Shown here piece after piece: positions 8,320 to 17,600 of a DNA stretch of 30,494 nucleotides. The notes beneath the pieces were generated by a model. The model saw only the letters and a list, made by a program, of their open reading frames with translations, was not told where the DNA came from and did no database searches. How positions within the stretch are numbered: position 1 is the stretch's first letter; the number at the start of each line of letters is the position of its first letter. The stretch covers positions 1-30,494 of the forward strand of contig CAZLRW010000044.1 in NCBI GenBank assembly GCA_964561925.1. The letters run 5' to 3'. A program made the position numbers and the translations under genes. Source of the DNA: SZUA-430 sp964561925. GTDB lineage: Bacteria; Pseudomonadota; Alphaproteobacteria; Micropepsales; Micropepsaceae.

Positions 8320-8435
8320 AACGCTTGACGATGTCCGGGCGGGGGCTCGACGCAGAACGAAAATCCAATAGAACTAGCCCATAGCACCGGTCCGCGCCGC
8401 AACGCCAGAACTTGGATGCCTTTGAGGTTACCTGC
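8320..8435. promoter_or_regulatory. Divergent intergenic region between PLP enzyme and glycosyltransferase genes
   Basis: This 116-bp gap separates the 5' ends of two divergent operons and must contain promoters for both. I found no convincing -35/-10 pair on either strand. A TTGAGG-like Shine-Dalgarno (TGAGG, 8423-8427) serves the TTG start at 8436. Confidence 0.45.
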
Positions 8436-9536
8436 TTGTCCCGACGGCTTCTTCACCTTTTTCCGACGTTCGCCGTCGGCGGGTCGCAGATGAGGACGGT
8501 GCAGATCGCGAACCATTTCGGGGCGCGCTATCACCACACGATCTTCGCGCAAGACGGCGTTACCGATGCGATGAAGGCGATCGGCGCGCATGTGCCGGTC
8601 GCGACGGTCTCGGCACCGTTCGACAAACGGCGCGGGCTTGCGAACCTGCCCGCGATGCGTCGGCTGATGCGCGAGGCGCGGGCCGACGTGGCGATCACCT
8701 ATAATTGGGGTGCGATCGAGTGGGCGTTGGCCGGGCGCCTTGTGCCGGGGCTTTCGCTCATCCACATCGAAGACGGGTTCGGGCCCGACGAAGCGCAGGG
8801 GCAGTTGCCGCGGCGCGTGTGGTTCCGGTGGGCCGCGCTCGGCACGGGACGCACGCAAGTCGTGGTGCCGAGCCGGGTGCTGGAAGACATCGCGCTCAAC
8901 GTCTGGAAGCTGCCGCGCGCGAAGGTGCATTTGATCGCAAACGGGATCGATCTTTCGCGGTTCGCCTCGACGGATGCGGCGGAGGCGGCCGCGTTCGTGA
9001 AGAAGGTGCCGGGCGAGATCCTGATCGGCACGGTCGCGACGCTGCGGCCGGAGAAGAACTTGAGCTTGCTCGTGCGCGCGTTCGCGATGCTGCCGGCAGG
9101 CCCGCCGACGCGGCTTGTGATCGCGGGCGCAGGGCGCGAACTCGACGGCTTGAAGGCTGCGGCGCAAGAGGCCGGCGTTGCGGAGCGGGTCAGCTTCCTC
9201 GGTCATGTGTCCAGGCCCGAGACCGTGCTGAAGGCGCTCGACGTGTTTGCGATGTCGTCGAGCACGGAGCAGATGCCGATCAGCCTGCTCGAGGCGATGG
9301 CGTGCGGGCTGCCGGTCGCGGCAACCGCGGTCGGCGACATCGCACATATGGTGGCGGCGGAAAACGCGCCTCTGCTCGTCGCGCCCGGTTCGACGGAGGC
9401 GCTTTCCGCTGTGCTCGGCAAACTCGTTATGGATACCGCGCTTCGGCGTGCCGTCGGGGCGCGCAACCTCGACCGTGTCCGGGCGCAGTACGATCAAGAC
9501 GTGATGTTTCAACGATATGCCGCGCTCTTCGGTTGA
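8436..9536 (+). CDS. GT4-family glycosyltransferase
   Basis: A 366-residue retaining glycosyltransferase with GT-B fold. The N-terminal acceptor domain starts with RLLHLFPTFAVGGSQMRT, including the GG loop typical of GT4. The C-terminal donor domain has GTVATLRPEKN and the EX7E motif formed by E278 and E286 in STEQMPISLLEAMACGLPV. I chose the TTG at 8436 because TGAGG lies 8 nt upstream and the fold begins at once; a TTG at 8412 would have no ribosome binding site. The GDP-mannose synthesis gene follows 54 nt downstream, so GDP-mannose or a derivative is a reasonable donor. No membrane anchor is evident. Target (polysaccharide, lipid or peptide product) is unknown. Confidence 0.85.
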   Translation: MSRRLLHLFPTFAVGGSQMRTVQIANHFGARYHHTIFAQDGVTDAMKAIGAHVPVATVSAPFDKRRGLANLPAMRRLMREARADVAITYNWGAIEWALAGRLVPGLSLIHIEDGFGPDEAQGQLPRRVWFRWAALGTGRTQVVVPSRVLEDIALNVWKLPRAKVHLIANGIDLSRFASTDAAEAAAFVKKVPGEILIGTVATLRPEKNLSLLVRAFAMLPAGPPTRLVIAGAGRELDGLKAAAQEAGVAERVSFLGHVSRPETVLKALDVFAMSSSTEQMPISLLEAMACGLPVAATAVGDIAHMVAAENAPLLVAPGSTEALSAVLGKLVMDTALRRAVGARNLDRVRAQYDQDVMFQRYAALFG

Positions 9537-9590
9537 TCTTCACGGGCGATTGCGTGAGTGTCGGGCGCGGTCAGAGCGAGCGGGTGGCGC

Positions 9591-11015
9591 ATGAAGATTC
9601 GTCCGGTGATCTTGGCTGGCGGAAGCGGGCAACGGCTGTGGCCGCTGTCGCGCGAGGCCGTGCCGAAGCAGTTGCTGCCGCTGGTGGGCGAGCGGTCGCT
9701 GTTGCAGCAGACGCTGCTGCGCGTCGCGGGAGAGGGGTATCTGCCGCCGATCGTGATTTGCAACGAGCAATACCGCTTCCTGATCGGCGAACAGGTGAAG
9801 GCGACGGGGATCGAAGGCGCCGAGATCGTGCTCGAGCCCGTGGCGCGGAACTCGGCGCCGGCGGCGGCGGTCGGCGCGCTTCTGGCCTTGCGGGCGGATG
9901 CGTCGTCGCTCGTGCTGCTTCTGCCTTCCGATCACGTGATCCGCGACGTCCAGGGGTTTCGCGCCTCGGTCGCGGTGGCGGCGGCGGGTGCGGCGGCCGG
10001 TTATCTGATGACGTTCGGCGTCGCGCCGACGCAGCCCGCGGTCGAGTACGGCTATATCCGCATCGGCTCCAAGATCGACGCGGCGGCCGGCTGCCAAACG
10101 GTCGCGAAGTTCGTCGAGAAGCCGAACCGCGCGAAGGCCGAACAGCTGCTGGCCGAAGGCGGGCATGTGTGGAACAGCGGCATGTTCATGTTCCGCCCGC
10201 AGGCGTTTCTCGACGAGTTGAAGATTCACGAGCCCAAGATTTTGGATGCGGCGCAAGGCGCGATCGACGCGGCGGCGCGCGACTTGGGCTTTCTTAGGCT
10301 GGACGCGAAGGCGTTCGGCGCGTCGCCGTCGATTTCGATCGACTATGCCGTGATGGAGAAGACGGCGAAGGCCGCGACCTGCCCGCTTGCGTCGGATTGG
10401 AGCGACCTTGGCTCATGGTCGGCGCTCTGGGAGGCGCAGCCGCGCGACGACGCGGACAACAGCGTGCAAGGCGATGCGATCGTGACGGACTCGCGCGGCT
10501 GTCTCGTGCGTTCCGACGGGCGGTTGACGGCCGTGCTCGGGATGGAGGACGCGATCGTGGTCACGACCGACGACGCGGTGCTGGTCGCCTCGCGCGAGAA
10601 GGCGCAGGACGTGCGCAAGATCGTGGACGGGCTCAAAGCCAAAGACCGAAAGGAAGTGCGCGAGAACACGACGACTCACCGGCCGTGGGGCAAGTATCAA
10701 AGCATCGGCCACGGCGAGCGGCATCAAGTGAAGCTCATCACCGTCAACCCGGGCGCCAGCATCAGCCTGCAGCTGCATCATCACCGTTCGGAGCACTGGG
10801 TCGTGGTGACAGGCACCGGCAAGGTCACGCGCGGCGAGGAAACGTTCTTCCTCTACGAGAACCAGTCGACGTTCATTCCTGTGGGGGTCAAGCACCGGCT
10901 CGAGAATCCGGGACATATTGCGCTTGAGATCATCGAGGTGCAGTCGGGCGGCTATCTGGGCGAGGACGACATCGTGCGCTTCGACGACCGTTACGGACGC
11001 ACGCCGAAAACATGA
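9591..11015 (+). CDS. manC: Mannose-1-phosphate guanylyltransferase / mannose-6-phosphate isomerase
   Basis: A 474-residue bifunctional enzyme of the ManC/AlgA/CpsB type, which isomerises fructose-6-phosphate to mannose-6-phosphate and makes GDP-mannose from mannose-1-phosphate and GTP. The nucleotidyltransferase domain has GGSGQRLWPLSR at 10-21 and FVEKP at 174-178. The C-terminal cupin isomerase domain has RPWGKY at 364-369 and the metal-binding cluster LQLHHHRSEHW. Length and domain order match the family. The ATG at 9591 is chosen because the fold starts at MKIRPVILAGG; a GTG at 9558 would add 11 unconserved residues. It lies between the glycosyltransferase and the phosphopantetheinyl transferase, overlapping the latter by 4 bp. 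It supplies the activated sugar for this operon, or for cell-wide polysaccharide. Confidence 0.92.
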   Translation: MKIRPVILAGGSGQRLWPLSREAVPKQLLPLVGERSLLQQTLLRVAGEGYLPPIVICNEQYRFLIGEQVKATGIEGAEIVLEPVARNSAPAAAVGALLALRADASSLVLLLPSDHVIRDVQGFRASVAVAAAGAAAGYLMTFGVAPTQPAVEYGYIRIGSKIDAAAGCQTVAKFVEKPNRAKAEQLLAEGGHVWNSGMFMFRPQAFLDELKIHEPKILDAAQGAIDAAARDLGFLRLDAKAFGASPSISIDYAVMEKTAKAATCPLASDWSDLGSWSALWEAQPRDDADNSVQGDAIVTDSRGCLVRSDGRLTAVLGMEDAIVVTTDDAVLVASREKAQDVRKIVDGLKAKDRKEVRENTTTHRPWGKYQSIGHGERHQVKLITVNPGASISLQLHHHRSEHWVVVTGTGKVTRGEETFFLYENQSTFIPVGVKHRLENPGHIALEIIEVQSGGYLGEDDIVRFDDRYGRTPKT

Positions 11016-11674
11016 CGGTCGAGGTCGCGCTTCACGTCTGGCCGCTCGACGTGGGCGACGACGAGCGGGCGCGACTCAGCGAATTCCTTTCCGAGGAGGA
11101 ACGCGCGCGGGCGGCACGCTTCGTGTTCGAACGCGATCAGCAGCGCTTTGCCGTGGCGCGCGGGCGGATGCGGGAGTTGTTGGCGGCGGCCTTGGGCGTG
11201 AGGCCTTCGGCGCTCGCGTTCGTGACGTCGGTGCACGGGAAGCCAGCGCTTGCGTCGAGCGATCTCACGTTCAACCTCTCGCACTCGGGCGGGCTTGCGG
11301 CGCTCGGCATCGCGCAGGGGCGCGCGATCGGCGTCGACATCGAGGAAGTGCGGCCGCTGAAAGAGGACATCGCGGGGCGGTTTTTCTCGGCGCGCGAGGT
11401 GGCGGCGTTGCGCGCGCTGCCGGCGGCGGAGCAGCTCGACGCGTTCTACCGCTGCTGGACGCGCAAGGAAGCGATCGTGAAAGCGATCGGCGAGGGCCTG
11501 TCGCATCCGCTCGACACGTTCGACGTGACGATCGGACGCGACGCGAAGGTCGAGCGGTTCGAGGGCGAGCGCGACGCAAACGCGTGGCGGCTTCAGCACT
11601 TCGATCCCGCGCCGGGGTTCGCCGGCGCCGTCGCGTGCCGCGGCGGCGGCGACATTTTTATCAAGCGCCCCTAA
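11012..11674 (+). CDS. Sfp-type 4'-phosphopantetheinyl transferase
   Basis: A 220-residue enzyme that moves the phosphopantetheine arm of coenzyme A to a serine on carrier proteins. Diagnostic motifs are FNLSHSGG (87-94), the Mg-binding GVDIEEV with D109 and E111, and FYRCWTRKEAIVKAIG with E153. The size fits the two-repeat Sfp/EntD type rather than the short AcpS type. It overlaps manC by 4 bp (ATGA) and its stop codon overlaps the stop of the convergent NRPS/PKS gene. The natural substrates are the ACP and two PCP domains encoded next door. Its presence argues that the neighbouring assembly line is functional. Confidence 0.93.
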   Translation: MTVEVALHVWPLDVGDDERARLSEFLSEEERARAARFVFERDQQRFAVARGRMRELLAAALGVRPSALAFVTSVHGKPALASSDLTFNLSHSGGLAALGIAQGRAIGVDIEEVRPLKEDIAGRFFSAREVAALRALPAAEQLDAFYRCWTRKEAIVKAIGEGLSHPLDTFDVTIGRDAKVERFEGERDANAWRLQHFDPAPGFAGAVACRGGGDIFIKRP

Positions 11675-14600
11675 GCCGCTTCGATCGTCGACGTCTCAGC
11701 CGGTTTCGATCCAGGCGGCGCGAGCGCGCGGTCTATGTGGCGGCGGAGGTCGGCACCGATCTCGGCGGCCGCCTCTTCCCGGAACACTTCCGCGTGCGGC
11801 GCGCGGATCGCCCGCTCGGTCAGCCGCGCGCCCACGAGCGCGTGCCAACCCTTGAGCGGCAGCCAGCGATCCAGGAAGCCGGGGCGCTCTTCGGGCTGGG
11901 CTCGATAATACACCACGTCGCCGTTGTACGGCGTGCTCGTGCGCCGCATCCACGCATCGACGACGTGCTGCGTGTGGAAGTCTTCCGGATTCCACTTTTC
12001 CTTTGCGCCGAGCATGCGCTGGAGGTGCACGATCCCCAAACGATGCGCGAGCGGATAGCGGGCAAGAATGTGCGGCACGTTCACGCGTCCGTTCGCCCAG
12101 AGAGCGGCAAACCAGCGCATATTGCGAATCTGCAGCGCCCACCAATTATAGAAGCGCGCGGCGGCGGGCAGGCCCGCAAGCTTCAGGTTCTGTTCGGTGT
12201 CCATCAGCGCGACGAGGCGCACCGCTTCGCCCTCGGCTTTCAGGCGGCGTGCGGCCTCGAAGGCGACGGCGCCGAGAACACAATGACCGGCCAAGATGTA
12301 ATCGCCGTTCGGCTTCGCTTTGCGGATCAGGGAGACGGCTTCGTCGACGACCTCATCCCACGTCACTTGCGACTTCGGCTCTTCGATCGTGCGGTCGACG
12401 AATTGGATGCTGATCACCGGCTGGTCGGGACCTAAGGCCTTGGCCAGCGGAAACAGGTTCCAAGCGTTGTTGATGAAGATCACCGGCGGGCGCGCGCCGC
12501 CTTGGATGTGCACGATCTTGTCCGCCTCGCCCCCGGGTTCGCCTGCGCCCGCGACCGCTTTCGCAAAGTCGGCGAGACGAGGTTTGCGGAACAGATCGGC
12601 GATCGTGACCGGGCGCTTCATCTCGGTGCGCAGCCGCGCGATCAGGCGCATGGCGAGCAGCGAATGGCCGCCCGATTCGAAGAAGTGCGTGTCGGGCGTG
12701 ATCTCGTTCGTTTCGAGAAGTTCGCGCCAGAGCTTGGCGACGCTTTCCTCCGCCGCCGTCAGCGTGCGGGCGGTTTGAGCGACGACCTTCAGTTGCGGCG
12801 CGGTGCGCACTTGCGGCAGCGCCTTGCGGTCGAGCTTGCCGTTCGCCGTTTGCGGCATGCGGTCGAGCCGCTGCCAGACCGTCGGCACCATGTAGTCGGG
12901 CAACTTTTCGCCGAGCTGGCGCTGCAACAGCGCGGGCTGCATGTCGCGTCCGTCGGCGGCGACATAGTAGCCGACGAGGCGCGCGTCCGCTTCGCCCGCA
13001 CCTTGAACCGCAGCGGCGGCGTCGGCGATGCCCGGCAAGCGGCGCAGGTTGCTTTCGATGTCCTCGAGTTCGATACGGTAGCCGCGCAGTTTGACCTGAT
13101 GGTCCTTGCGGCCTTGGAGTTGGATCGCGCCGTTTGCAAGGCGGCGGCCGACGTCACCCGTGCGATAGAGGCGGCGTGCCACTCCATCGCCAAGGTCGAT
13201 CGTGCGGAACGCCGACGACGTGAGGTCGGGGCGGTTGAAATAGCCACGCGCCAAGCCGTCGCCGCCGATATAGACGTCGCCGACGGCGCCGACCGGCGCG
13301 AGCTTGTCATGTCTGTCGAGAATGTGGATCTCGGTGTTTGCGATCGGCGCGCCGATCGTGATCGGATCCGAACCCGCCTCCACGCGGCCGGCCGACGACC
13401 AAATCGTCGTTTCGGTCGGACCGTAGACGTTCCACAACTCGCCGCCGGTCGAGGCCAGCTTGTTCGCAAGATCGCGCGGCAGCGGTTCGCCGCCGCACAG
13501 CATCTTCAAATGCGGGCCGGTCTTGACGCCCGCTTCGAGGAGCATGCGCCACAACGAGGGCGTCGCCTGCACGACGGTGGCGCCCGAGGCGTTGATCATC
13601 TCGGCAAGCGTGAAACCGCCCTGCACCTGTTCGCGGCTTGCGATCACGGCGCGCCCGCCGGTGACGAGCGGCAGATACATCTCGAGCGCCGCAATGTCGA
13701 AGGACACCGTGGTGACCGCGACGATCGTGTCCTTGGCGGCGAAACCCGGTTCTTTCGCCATCGAGAGCAGGAAGTTCACGACCGCGCGGTGCTCGATCTC
13801 GACGCCCTTCGGCGTGCCGGTCGAGCCCGAGGTGAAGATGACGTAAGCCGGCGCCGACGCCCCTTCGCGGGGGCGCGGGATGTTCGACAGTTCGACGGCC
13901 GCGACCGGTTGATCGAGGCGCACGACCCTTGCGCCCGCCGGCGCAAGCGCTTCGATGTCGTCGCTTGCGCAGATCAAAGCGCCGACGTCGGCGGCCTCAA
14001 GCGTCTGGGAGAGACGCGCGGGGGGATGCGTCGCATCCAGCGGCACGTAGGCGTTACCGGACTTCATGACCGCGAGCAGAGAGGCAATCAGGTCGAAGGA
14101 GCGGGGCACCGCGACCGCAATGCGCTTGCCGCCTTCAGGCAGGACTTTGGCCAACCGCGCCGCCATACCGCTCGCGCGCTCGTTCAGTTCCCGATAGGTC
14201 AGCGTCGCCTTGCCGCATTCGAGCGCGACGGCGTCGGGCGTACGGGCCGCCTGCTCTTCGATCAACTCGTGGACCAGCGCATCCTTCGGGTATCTGCGCG
14301 CCGTCGCGTTCAAATCGGCGATCAGCCAACGGCGTTCGCGTTCATCCATAAGTACGAGCTCTCGGATGGGTCGCGCCGCATCTTCGGCGATCGTCCGAAG
14401 CAAATTGCGCAGATAACTCACCCAGCGGCGGATCGTCGACGCGTCGTAGAGGTCGGTCGAATAGTCGACGTCGACGCGGATGCCTTTCTGTTCCTCGGTC
14501 ATGTTGAAGAACAGATCGAAGTTCACGAACGCCTTCGGGCTGGAGCGGAGCGTCGCCTTCAGGTTCGGGAACTCCAAGCCCGCCCCGATCTTTTCGAGGT

Positions 14601-17600
14601 TGAACTGAACGTCGGTGATGGGCGTGCGATTTGGCGTGCGTTTGATGTCGAGCTGCTTCAGAAGCGTGCCGTAGGTGTATCCCTGGTGCTCCATCGCCGC
14701 CATGATCTTGGCCTTCACGGCTGCGAGGTGCGCACCGAAGCTCTGGTCGTCGTCGAACGGCGCGCGCAGCGGCAGGAAGTCGACCGCGTGACCGACCAGG
14801 ATCTGATCTTCCAGCAGCGTCTGGCCCGCCATCGGAACGACCAGCGCGACGTCGCGTTCGCCCGACAACTTGCCGAGCACGACTTGAGCCGCGGCAAAGA
14901 GGGTCGCGAACAAGGTGGCGCCGTGGCGCGCGCCTGCGCGCTTCACCGCCGCGATCAGGTCGGCGTCCAGTTGATCGGTGAACGTTGCGCCGCGGAACGT
15001 CTTCACCGGCGGGCGCTGACGGTCGGCCGGAAGCTCGAGCGGCGGCGGAAGGTCGGCGTATTCGTCGCGCCAGAACTTGGCGACCTTCGGATCGGGTTCC
15101 GCCGCGCCCCGTTCACTGGCGTAACGGTGGAACGGCAGCGGTTCGTCGAGCTCCGCCGTTTCGCCCGTCAGCCGCGCGGCGTAGCACGCCGACAACTCGC
15201 TCATGATGATCGCCATCGACCAGCCGTCGCAGACGATGTGATGGGCCGTGAAGATCAGCGAATGCTTGCCGGGTGCGAGCTTTACAAGTTTGCCCCGGGC
15301 GAGCGGTCCGTTCGTCAAGTCGAAAGGCGTTCGCGCCTCCTCGTCGATCAGCGCCTTCAGCTTGGCATCGCCGCCCGGGTCCGCTGACACGTCGATCAGC
15401 GGGACGTGCAGTTCGAGCTTCGGCGCGACGTGCAAACTGTCGCCGATGGCGCTGACGGTGGTCCGCAGCGCATCGTGGCGGGCGACGACGTCGTTCAATG
15501 CGGCGACGAATTGCGGTGCGTTCAACTCGCCTTCGAGCGTCAGCGTGCCGCTTTCGTTGTAGGCGCAAGATGCCTCGTCGCTGAGCTGAGCGGCGAGCCA
15601 AATCTCGGCTTGCGCTTCGGTCAGCGGTGCGGTCGTGGCTGTGGCGGATGCGCTGGCGGCGGACTTGGACGCCGATCCCGAACCGAGGATGCCGACCTTG
15701 CGCAGCGCTTCGAGGCTTTCGCGGAAGGCGCGGGCGATGCGCGCCGTGTCGGCGTCGGTGTGCTGCGTCGTCAGGAACCACGGGAAGCCGTCGAGGACAT
15801 GCACCCCGAGCAGGCGCATGTGCGCAAACAGAAGCGTGCCCAGCGGATCTTCGGCCGCGAAGTTGACGACGCACCAGCTGCTGAAACTCTCGAAGCGCGT
15901 CTTGGCGCCGTGACGTTCGAGTTCGCCGTTCAGTTCGGCGACAAGGCGGCGCATGCGTTCGCCGAGCTCGTCCTGAAGAGCCGTTCCCCTCTCCTTCATG
16001 TGGTGGAGGACGGCGCGGCAAGCCGCCATCACCAGCGGGTGGCGAACGAACGTACCGGCAAAGAACGTCGGTGCGACTTCGGGCACGCTGTCGTCGCCGT
16101 ATTGCCAATGGCCGCCGTCCAGCGCGTCCATGAATTCCTTCTTGCCGGCGAGGACGCCGACGGGCATGCCGCCGCCCACGACTTTGCCGTAAGTCGCCAT
16201 GTCGGCTCTGATGCCGAAGATCGCCTGCATGCCGCCCGGATGAACGCGGAAACCGGTCACGACCTCGTCGAAGATGAGCGCCGAACCCGATTCTTCGGTG
16301 ATCGAGCGCAGTTCGGCCAAGAATTCGCGCGGGCGCAGATGCGGGTGGCGGCTTTGCACGGTCTCGGCCATCACCGCGGCGAGTTCGTGCGCGTTTGCGC
16401 GGACCCAGGCCAGGCTTTCCGGCGTGCCGTAAGGCAGCACGACGACGTTGTCGACGGACTCCTGCGGAATGCCGGGCGTCACCGGCATGGCGGTGCGGTT
16501 CGATTTGCCGGCGCTCGGCTTCACAAGCACTTCGTCGAACTGACCGTGATAGGAACCGCCGAAGACGACGATCTTGTCGCGGCCCGTCACCGTGCGGGCG
16601 ACACGCATCGCGGCCATGACCGCTTCCGAGCCGGTGTTGCAGAACGTGACGCGTTCGTTGCCCGTCATCTCGGCGAAGAGTCTTGCCACCTCGATCGCGA
16701 GCGGCGTCTGCGGGCCGATTGCGAAACCTTCCGCGAGTTGCTTCGTCACCGCCTCGACGACGAAATCGGGCGCGTGGCCGAACATCGTCTGGCCGAAGCC
16801 GTTCACGAGATCGATGTATTCGTTGCCGTCGACATCCCAGAGCTTCGAGCCCTTGGAGCGTTCGACGTGCAGCGGATAGACCATTTCCTTCCACTCGGCG
16901 CGGAAGCCGTTCGCCGAGCGCGGGTCGGCGAGTACCGAGCGGCCGGCCTGCGTGCGCGCCTTGGAACCCGGTGTCTTTGCGACGTAACGGCTGACGAGAC
17001 TTTCGATGAAGGCGCGCTTTTCGGGCGTGATGTCGTCGGCCGCCGTGGCGCCTCCCGGGCGGTACATTTGGAAACGCGAGGGGGCGCTGGCGTCTTCGAC
17101 CGGCAACGGCGTCAGCGCGGTCTTGGGCTCAGGCGGCGCCGCCGGCGCCGTTGCGGGCATCGCGGGCGCGGCCGACGGTGTGGACGAGACGGCTTGCATC
17201 GTCTGCAATTGCTGAGCGATCAGGTTCTGCATCGCCGCGAGTTGGCTTTGGAACAGCTGCTCCATTCCGCTTGCACTTGCGAGGTTCGGCGCCGGCATCT
17301 GCAGCATCGGCGGCGCGGCGACGGCTTGCGGCGCGGCAGGCAACGGCCTTGGCGGCGCGGCGACGGGCGCCGATGCTGCCGCCGGCAGCGTGCCGGGCCG
17401 TGCATTCTTCGCAACGTGCGCCGCCAGCGTCTCAAGCGTCGGATAGTCCTTCATCAGCTGGCGGAACGTGATTTTCACGCCGAACGATTTCTGCAGCCGC
17501 TGCACGACCTGCCCGAGGAACAGCGAGTCGAAGCCAAGCTCGACAAAGCCTGTGGTCGGGCTGGCGTCGGCCATGCTCTCGCCCGAGAGCTCTTCGAAGA

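Noticed and set aside
8412..8435. Extended glycosyltransferase start at TTG 8412
   Set aside because: No ribosome binding site precedes it and the extra residues are not part of the GT4 fold; TTG 8436 has TGAGG at good spacing.
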